Source of the DNA: Phycisphaerales bacterium
GTDB taxonomy: Bacteria > Planctomycetota > Phycisphaerae > Tepidisphaerales > Tepidisphaeraceae
NCBI GenBank assembly: GCA_003153655.1
Contig: PMAK01000199.1
Coordinates: 1,464 to 11,375 of the forward strand
Direction of reading: 5' to 3'
DNA: 9,912 nt
Below, one piece after another: positions 5,247 through 9,912 of the stretch. The notes under the pieces are model-generated. The model worked only from the letters and a program-made list of their open reading frames with translations. It was not told where the DNA came from and made no database searches. Position 1 is the stretch's first letter. Each line of letters begins with the position of its first letter. Both the position numbers and the translations under genes were made by a program.

Positions 5247-5810
5247 ATGGAGAAATCGCATTGGGAAGTGCTGCGGCGGGTTACGGTTTATGACAGTTCG
5301 TGGGTTCGGCTGCATCGGGATGATGTGCGGTTGCCGGATGGGTCGGTGATTGATGGGCATCATGTTGTTGATATTCCCATGCCGGCGGTGGGGGTGGTAG
5401 CTGTTGGGGATGATGGGCGGATTCTGCTGATCGAGCATCACCGGTTTATTACCGGGACCACCGGTTGGGAGATTCCGGCGGGGCGATTTGATGCGGGGGA
5501 TACTGTTGAATCGGCGGCTGCGCGGGAGCTTCTTGAGGAGACGGGGCACTCGGCTGCGCGGTTTGAATATCTGGGGAATTATTTTCCTATCAATGGGCTA
5601 TGCAACCAGACATTTCATGTCAGCGTGGGACGCGGGCTGACTCAGCGGAGCGGGATTCAGGATACGAACGAAGTGATTCGGATCGGGTGGTTTGATCGGC
5701 GGGAGATTGCCGGGATGATTCGCGATGGGGGGATCAAGGATGGGTTGTCTGTTACGGGATTGCTGTGGTTTTTGTTGGGGGCTGAAAAGGATTTCAATTC
5801 AGGCGCTTGA
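5247..5810 (+). CDS. Nudix hydrolase, ADP-sugar pyrophosphatase-like
   Basis: A 187-residue soluble enzyme expected to split nucleoside-diphosphate-X compounds such as ADP-ribose into AMP and a sugar phosphate. The N-terminal beta region (WEVLRRVTVYDSSWVRLHRDDVRLPDG) and VGVVAVGDDGRILLIEHHRF (48-67) with WEIPAG (74-79) are typical of the ADP-ribose pyrophosphatase group. The Nudix box runs from G79 to H101 with REL at 93-95, E97, E98 and G100; the catalytic metal-binding REUxEE core is complete. The glutamate usually found five residues after the first glycine is D85, a mild substitution. The ATG at 5247 has no Shine-Dalgarno. The gene ends convergently with the glycoside hydrolase gene, overlapping by 17 bases. 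Confidence 0.9.
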   Translation: MEKSHWEVLRRVTVYDSSWVRLHRDDVRLPDGSVIDGHHVVDIPMPAVGVVAVGDDGRILLIEHHRFITGTTGWEIPAGRFDAGDTVESAAARELLEETGHSAARFEYLGNYFPINGLCNQTFHVSVGRGLTQRSGIQDTNEVIRIGWFDRREIAGMIRDGGIKDGLSVTGLLWFLLGAEKDFNSGA

Positions 5811-7869
5811 TCCAGGCGGCGAGATCTTTTGCGATTGGCGGCGTGGTTAGCTTCAGCGAATCTGAGCCGGTTGCGTTCAATGTTTCCTGGGATACGACTG
5901 TGCCTGTGCGCGTGTCGAACCAGGTGACGTTGTATGAGCCTGCGGCTAATCCCGGGACTTGCAGTTTTCCGGAGACCAATTGGCCGGTGTTGGCGACTCG
6001 ATTGTAGACCCATAGGACGGTGAGGTTCTGGCCGCTTTTTGCGAGGACGGCTAGTTCCGGGGCGTAGGGGGTGAGGGTGAATTCCCAGAGATGGGCCCAA
6101 TCGGGGCCGGTGTTTTTGAGGCGGATGGTGTGCTGGCCGGCTGGGACGGGGAATTCGACGGTTGCATCGGGATGCGGATTGCTCGGGGGCCGGCTTCGGC
6201 CATTGGGGCCGGGAAATGGGGGCGGTGCGGGGGCGAGATCGAGGGAGGCGGCGGGTTTGTCGTCGAGAAGCGCTTCGACGTGAGCGCCGTCGGGAGTGGT
6301 TTCGTAAACTTTCACCGCAAATGTTCCGGGTTCGGCGTAGTTGACGTGGAAGAGGGCGAAGGGAAACATCTGTTTGTTCTTGCCATCGCCCTGAAGGAAG
6401 GAGGACATTCCGCCGATGCCTTCGACGAATCCGGTGGGTTTGATTGTGAATTCAGTGACGCGGGCGGGAGCCCAGCCGGTGCCGGGGCCGAATCGCAAGG
6501 GGCCGCGGTCTGGCGTTTCGGCTTCGACTTCGATGGGTTTCATGTCCTGCTGGTTGAGCAGGCCGGATTGATCGATGAATTTTTGGGCGGCGGTGTAGTG
6601 ATAGAAGAAGTTGTTTGATTCGACGTTTTCCCAGAACCAGTATTGTGCAGCTCCGGAAGACTGGCTCATCATGCTGCCCCATAGGCCGTGATGGAGGACG
6701 TCGCCGGTTTGGGGGTGCGGATCAACGAGCTGGCCGTATTCGCCGTAGAAATAGGCGCGGTCTAGCTTGTCAGCTTCGAGGACGGCGATGCAGGAGAGGA
6801 CGTCGGGGGAATAGACGTGGGATTCGTAGTAATCGACGGCGGGCCAGAGTTTTGGCTCGGTTACTTCGGAACTGGTGGTGATGAGATGGTGGTAGGGGTC
6901 TTGTTCGCGGATGAATTTGGCCATGGTGACGTGCCAGGCGGCGACATCATCGAGATTGGTTTTGTAGGCGTCGGTGAATTCGACTTCGTTGAAGAGTTCC
7001 CAGGCCATGATGGAGGGGGAATAGCCCCAGCGGGCGATGATGTAGCGGAACTTGTTTTTGGTGAGGGCGATTGCTTTTGGATCGGAGAAGAAGTCGGCTG
7101 CGTTGTTGAGCCAGCCGCCGTTGGCTTTGTTCCAGGGATTGATCTGCCAGTTTGGGTTTGTGGTGCTGCTGTACTGGCCGTGATGTTGAAGGACGAGATG
7201 AAAATGGAGATTGGCGGCGTCGGCGGCGGTGACGAGGTCGTCCCAGGTTTTAGCGGTTGAGAGGTTGAGATAGCCGAGTTTGGGCTGATTGTCTTCGTCG
7301 TCGTTCCAGTCGAGATTTTTGCCGTCCCAGTTGCACATCCAGATGCGTGTCCAGTTGATGCCGGCGTTTCCCATGCGGGCGATTGTTTCTGTGAGTGGGG
7401 GGGCGCCCGGGCTGTGCCAGCCGAGGTTGTAGCCGACGGGGTAATAGGGGGAGCCGTCGTCGAAGATGAAGCGTTTGTTGTTGTGGGGATCGAGATGGAT
7501 AAAGCCTGGTCTTGGTGAGGCGGTTACGTCGAAATCCGGGGGCTGGAGTTTTTGGGGGTTTGCGTCCTTGCTATTGAGAGTAATGGCGTGGATGGCGTAC
7601 TTGCCCGGCAGAGTGGGGGTGATGCGGATTCGCCAGGTTTGGTGGCCGTCGAAGAATGCGGGGCGGGTGGATTCGCTGCCATCCGGGCCGACGAAAGTGA
7701 CGAGCACATCGTTCTGAGTGAAATCGAATGGATTGCCTTTTACCTGCGGCAATTCAAAAGCTGCTTCGAGCATTGGGTATGTTCCACCGGCCCCCCACGC
7801 GGGGTAGTGGAAAAAGAATATAACAGAGAACGCAAGAGAACAGAGCAACCGCCCACGTGCTGAAAACAT
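5794..7869 (-). CDS. Secreted DUF5060 / clan A-type glycoside hydrolase
   Basis: A 691-residue exported polysaccharide-degrading enzyme. Residues 1-26 form a signal peptide (MFSARGRLLCSLAFSVIFFF, probable cut after AWGA). Residues about 30-116 form a DUF5060 beta-sandwich (EAAFELP...NPFDF, VTFVGPDG, WRIRITPTLPGKY). A TIM barrel follows from about 124 to 430: FDDGSPYYPVGYNLGWH (136-152), TRIWMCNWDG (174-183), LHFHLVLQHHGQY (221-233), acid/base N294-E295 in WELFNEVE, and probable nucleophile E377 in FYGEYGQ. The C-terminal part contains a beta-sandwich interrupted by a proline-rich loop (about 547-568), then a collagen-binding-like domain with WFDTRTGTVV (650-659). I chose the ATG at 7869 because it gives a clean signal peptide; ATG 7884 and TTG 7899 are in frame upstream, and none has a ribosome site. 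The substrate is unknown, possibly a plant or microbial polysaccharide. Confidence 0.88.
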   Translation of the reverse strand: MFSARGRLLCSLAFSVIFFFHYPAWGAGGTYPMLEAAFELPQVKGNPFDFTQNDVLVTFVGPDGSESTRPAFFDGHQTWRIRITPTLPGKYAIHAITLNSKDANPQKLQPPDFDVTASPRPGFIHLDPHNNKRFIFDDGSPYYPVGYNLGWHSPGAPPLTETIARMGNAGINWTRIWMCNWDGKNLDWNDDEDNQPKLGYLNLSTAKTWDDLVTAADAANLHFHLVLQHHGQYSSTTNPNWQINPWNKANGGWLNNAADFFSDPKAIALTKNKFRYIIARWGYSPSIMAWELFNEVEFTDAYKTNLDDVAAWHVTMAKFIREQDPYHHLITTSSEVTEPKLWPAVDYYESHVYSPDVLSCIAVLEADKLDRAYFYGEYGQLVDPHPQTGDVLHHGLWGSMMSQSSGAAQYWFWENVESNNFFYHYTAAQKFIDQSGLLNQQDMKPIEVEAETPDRGPLRFGPGTGWAPARVTEFTIKPTGFVEGIGGMSSFLQGDGKNKQMFPFALFHVNYAEPGTFAVKVYETTPDGAHVEALLDDKPAASLDLAPAPPPFPGPNGRSRPPSNPHPDATVEFPVPAGQHTIRLKNTGPDWAHLWEFTLTPYAPELAVLAKSGQNLTVLWVYNRVANTGQLVSGKLQVPGLAAGSYNVTWFDTRTGTVVSQETLNATGSDSLKLTTPPIAKDLAAWIKRLN

Positions 7870-7915
7870 GCATTTAATATACATGAAGTGGGTATGCAAC
7901 TGAAACGAGGTCCAT

Positions 7916-9691
7916 TTAGCGGACAGGTGGGGGTTGCGGGTTTTGGGTTTGAGTAAGCTTGTTCAAACCCATTCGAGCAAGCTGGAAATGCGGATCAATC
8001 GCCAGGGCCGAGCGGTATTGTTCGGCGGCTTGGTCGGGGCGGCCCGCTTGTTCCAGAATGATTGCGAGATTGGTGTGTGCATCGGCGCGAACGTCTTTGC
8101 CCGCTTGCGGGTTAGATCCATCGTGATCCAGCGCGGCCTGAAATTCGCGCACGGCCTGCTCATATTGATGCGACTGAGCCAGAGCGATCCCAAGATTGTT
8201 TTCGATCCGCGGATCGTCCGGCGTGATTTGCAGCGCGCGGTGATAGTGATCGATCGCTTCACTCAAATCGCCACGTCCTCTCAGCGCGTTGGCAAGATCG
8301 GTATTGGCGTCCGGGTCGTTGGGATCGGTTGCCAGGGCTTGGCGATAATGTTCGATCGCTTCATCGGAGTTGCCGCCGCTCATGTCGAGGAAGCCGAGGT
8401 TGCTGTGCGCTTGGAGGCTGTGGGGATTGACCTGGAGATTGTGGGTGAATAAGGAGCGGGTGTCGTGCCACACGGAGGCCTGGCAATAGGTGAGGAGCGC
8501 CAATCCCGCCAGAATTGCGACAGCGATGAATCGAAAGGGCGTGCTTCTCCAGCGCGACAGCGCGGCAGCGGCGACCAGGGCCAAGCCCAGCATTCCCGGA
8601 TATGCATACCGATCGGCCACGGTCGAGAAATGTTGGAAATCAAATTTTACCAGGCCGAGAAAAGGGAGCGTGCCGGTCACGAGGAGTCCGAAACCAGCCA
8701 AAAGCGAGGGGAATTTTCGCTTAGCCATTACCGAAAGGGCCAGGAGCGCGATTGGCAGGATTGCCATCCACGACGCCATTGGATGTGATCGGAGCCAGTG
8801 CGGGTTACGGCCGTAATCGGCGGCGAAGTTCAAGGGATAGAGCAGCTTGGCTAAATAGAACCCGGTGGAGTCGAGGCAGACGAGCGCGCGTAGATGGGGA
8901 GGTTCGTTCGGAACAATTGCCGCCGGCTGCGCGCGATGCAGTATTGCGATGATCGGCACTGTGCCTATCAGCCAGGGAAGGAGGCTGAGAATCGCTGTCC
9001 GCCATCGGCGACGGATGAGCAGTACATCGATGATTCCCGCCATTGGCAACGCAACCACAGCCGAGGGTTTGGACAACACCGCGACGATGAAGAGAGCCGT
9101 CGCGATCAGATAGTGGATTGCCGCCTGCTTTCCTCGCGATTGCGCATAGCGAATGAATTGGTAAATTGCCAAAAAAATGAACAGCCCGCTGAGGATTGTG
9201 TACATGCCGGACGCCCAGCAGACGGCTTCGGTTTGTATGGGATGTATGGCAAAGAGCATCGCGCCGCCGCACGCGGGCCAGATAGTCCCAACGAATCGGC
9301 GAAGAATCGCAAAGATCGCCAGCGTCGCGCCGATGTGCAAGAGGAGGTTCAATCCGTGAAACCAAACGGGATCAAGAGCGATTCCGGAAGAGTCTGGCTT
9401 CGTTCCCGCAAATTCCGAGACGATGCCCCAGAGCGAATAGCTGATCGGCATGTACAGGTTCATGTGCGGCGTGTACCAGTATTTCATCACGCTTTGAAAA
9501 GTCGGTGGATTGAAATCGGGATTCTGATAGAGCTGGCCCTCGTCATCCCAGTTGACGAAATGATCTCGCAGGACTGATGGAGTGAAGATCACAAGGGGGA
9601 CGAGAATCAGCAGAATAATTGCCGCCGCCGGGTGCGAGCGTTGATCGTTTTGGGCGGAAGTGGGCGTGGCCGTCTCGACGAGCTTATCCAT
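7916..9691 (-). CDS. Polytopic GT-C-like protein with C-terminal TPRs
   Basis: A 591-residue inner-membrane protein built like the eukaryotic TMTC family. A first helix (about 22-40) is followed by WDDEGQLY (48-55), the acidic first-loop motif of GT-C glycosyltransferases that use lipid-linked sugars. About nine to eleven further hydrophobic segments run to about residue 403, including IHPIQTEAVCWASG (149-162) and VADRYAYPG (358-366), both conserved in this group. Four tetratricopeptide repeats follow (about 424-457, 458-491, 492-525 and 535-568, the third and fourth separated by an insert), with a proline-rich end. Family knowledge suggests protein O-glycosylation with TPRs recognising the acceptor; this is unproven here. 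The ATG at 9691 lacks a ribosome site. The hydrolase gene follows on the same strand after only 46 bases, so co-transcription is plausible. Confidence 0.88.
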   Translation of the reverse strand: MDKLVETATPTSAQNDQRSHPAAAIILLILVPLVIFTPSVLRDHFVNWDDEGQLYQNPDFNPPTFQSVMKYWYTPHMNLYMPISYSLWGIVSEFAGTKPDSSGIALDPVWFHGLNLLLHIGATLAIFAILRRFVGTIWPACGGAMLFAIHPIQTEAVCWASGMYTILSGLFIFLAIYQFIRYAQSRGKQAAIHYLIATALFIVAVLSKPSAVVALPMAGIIDVLLIRRRWRTAILSLLPWLIGTVPIIAILHRAQPAAIVPNEPPHLRALVCLDSTGFYLAKLLYPLNFAADYGRNPHWLRSHPMASWMAILPIALLALSVMAKRKFPSLLAGFGLLVTGTLPFLGLVKFDFQHFSTVADRYAYPGMLGLALVAAAALSRWRSTPFRFIAVAILAGLALLTYCQASVWHDTRSLFTHNLQVNPHSLQAHSNLGFLDMSGGNSDEAIEHYRQALATDPNDPDANTDLANALRGRGDLSEAIDHYHRALQITPDDPRIENNLGIALAQSHQYEQAVREFQAALDHDGSNPQAGKDVRADAHTNLAIILEQAGRPDQAAEQYRSALAIDPHFQLARMGLNKLTQTQNPQPPPVR

Positions 9692-9760
9692 ATGGATGTC
9701 GATGCGGCATATCTTTAGGGGGAGCCCTTGAATTTACAATGTTGAGGAGACAGGCACTGA

Positions 9761-9871
9761 CGAAATAACGCTCAATTCTCGCCGGAGATCGTTGAGGCGT
9801 TTGTTCAGACGGAAGGGAAGTTTTTGGCGATTGATAATCGGTATTCTGAGATGCAGGCGGAAGCGGCGTAG
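9761..9871 (+). pseudogene. Probable decayed C-terminus of an HD-GYP gene
   Basis: A 36-codon open frame without a plausible start ends at TAG 9871. It reads RNNAQFSPEIVEAFVQTEGK and continues FLAIDNRYSE. This parallels the end of HD-GYP domains (cyclic-di-GMP phosphodiesterases and RpfG-like response regulators), whose last part commonly reads RGTHFDPxxVDAF followed by a helix with E..F..I..RY. An in-frame TGA at 9758-9760 stands where family members have sense codons, and the sequence further upstream does not extend the similarity. I read it as an eroded remnant of a larger gene. The match is from memory and short, so the call is moderate. It is divergent from the TPR membrane protein gene. 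Confidence 0.4.
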
Positions 9872-9897
9872 AACGTTAATGACCGCGAAGACGCCCG

Positions 9898-9912
9898 TTC
9901 GACAGGCTCACG
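9898..9912 (+). repeat. Edge of a TTCGACAGGCTC-type dispersed repeat
   Basis: ttcgacaggctcacg at the very end resembles the core at 5138-5150 (ttcgacaagctcg), differing at two of 13 positions. The window stops inside the element, so any flanking inverted repeat cannot be seen. Confidence 0.35.

Noticed and set aside
4869..5549. 226-codon minus-strand open frame spanning the intergenic region and the Nudix gene
   Set aside because: Pro/Arg/Asn-rich product without motifs, antisense to a well-defined Nudix box and running through the palindromic repeat.
6091..6618. 175-codon plus-strand open frame inside the hydrolase gene
   Set aside because: Gly/Phe/Asp-rich peptide typical of reading a GC-rich gene backwards; the hydrolase on the other strand has catalytic motifs.
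8894..9577. 227-codon plus-strand open frame inside the membrane-protein gene
   Set aside because: Arg-rich, no hydrophobic segments or known motif; the opposite strand encodes a coherent multi-helix protein.

Overview
The window looks like an ordinary chromosomal stretch of a fairly GC-rich, free-living, saprophytic bacterium. A PEP-CTERM surface protein of the TIGR03118 type, a secreted DUF5060-type glycoside hydrolase and a large multi-TM protein with TPR repeats, several genes without a clear Shine-Dalgarno, and long intergenic stretches fit the PVC group (Verrucomicrobia or Planctomycetes). This taxonomic guess is an inference; no marker gene is present. I see no rRNA, tRNA, CRISPR array, insertion sequence or phage gene.

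Layout. Positions 1-270 hold no gene, only two short imperfect tandem duplications. Positions 271-1419 (minus) encode a secreted TIGR03118/PEP-CTERM protein. Positions 1547-2137 (minus) encode an AT-rich DUF1801/YdeI-like cytoplasmic protein that looks acquired. Divergent from it, 2291-2893 (plus) encodes an O-methyltransferase-like SAM enzyme. Positions 2986-4969 (plus) form a probable four-gene unit: an ArsR-family repressor, an SRPBCC (AHSA1-like) protein whose start overlaps the repressor's stop, a DUF899 thioredoxin-fold protein, and a small two-helix membrane protein with two CPLC motifs. A strong promoter with an embedded inverted repeat sits immediately before the repressor ATG, so the mRNA may be leaderless and the repressor may control its own unit. 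The 277-base spacer 4970-5246 carries a dispersed-repeat-like palindrome. Positions 5247-5810 (plus) encode an ADP-sugar pyrophosphatase-like Nudix hydrolase that overlaps, tail to tail, a secreted glycoside hydrolase at 5794-7869 (minus). Upstream of the hydrolase on the same strand, 7916-9691 encodes a polytopic GT-C-like protein with C-terminal TPR repeats. The right edge (9692-9912) holds what looks like the decayed tail of an HD-GYP domain gene and the start of another dispersed-repeat copy.

How the genes fit together. The ArsR-SRPBCC-DUF899-CPLC unit is the only convincing operon; the CxxC/CPLC content of its last two products suggests a thiol-related or small-molecule stress role, but the ligand is unknown. 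The TPR membrane protein and the glycoside hydrolase are spaced closely enough to be co-transcribed and both concern glycans at or outside the membrane. No clearly new defence, mobile or biosynthetic system is evident; the most useful leads are the repressor's leaderless promoter/operator, the twin-CPLC membrane protein, the palindromic repeat and the HD-GYP remnant.
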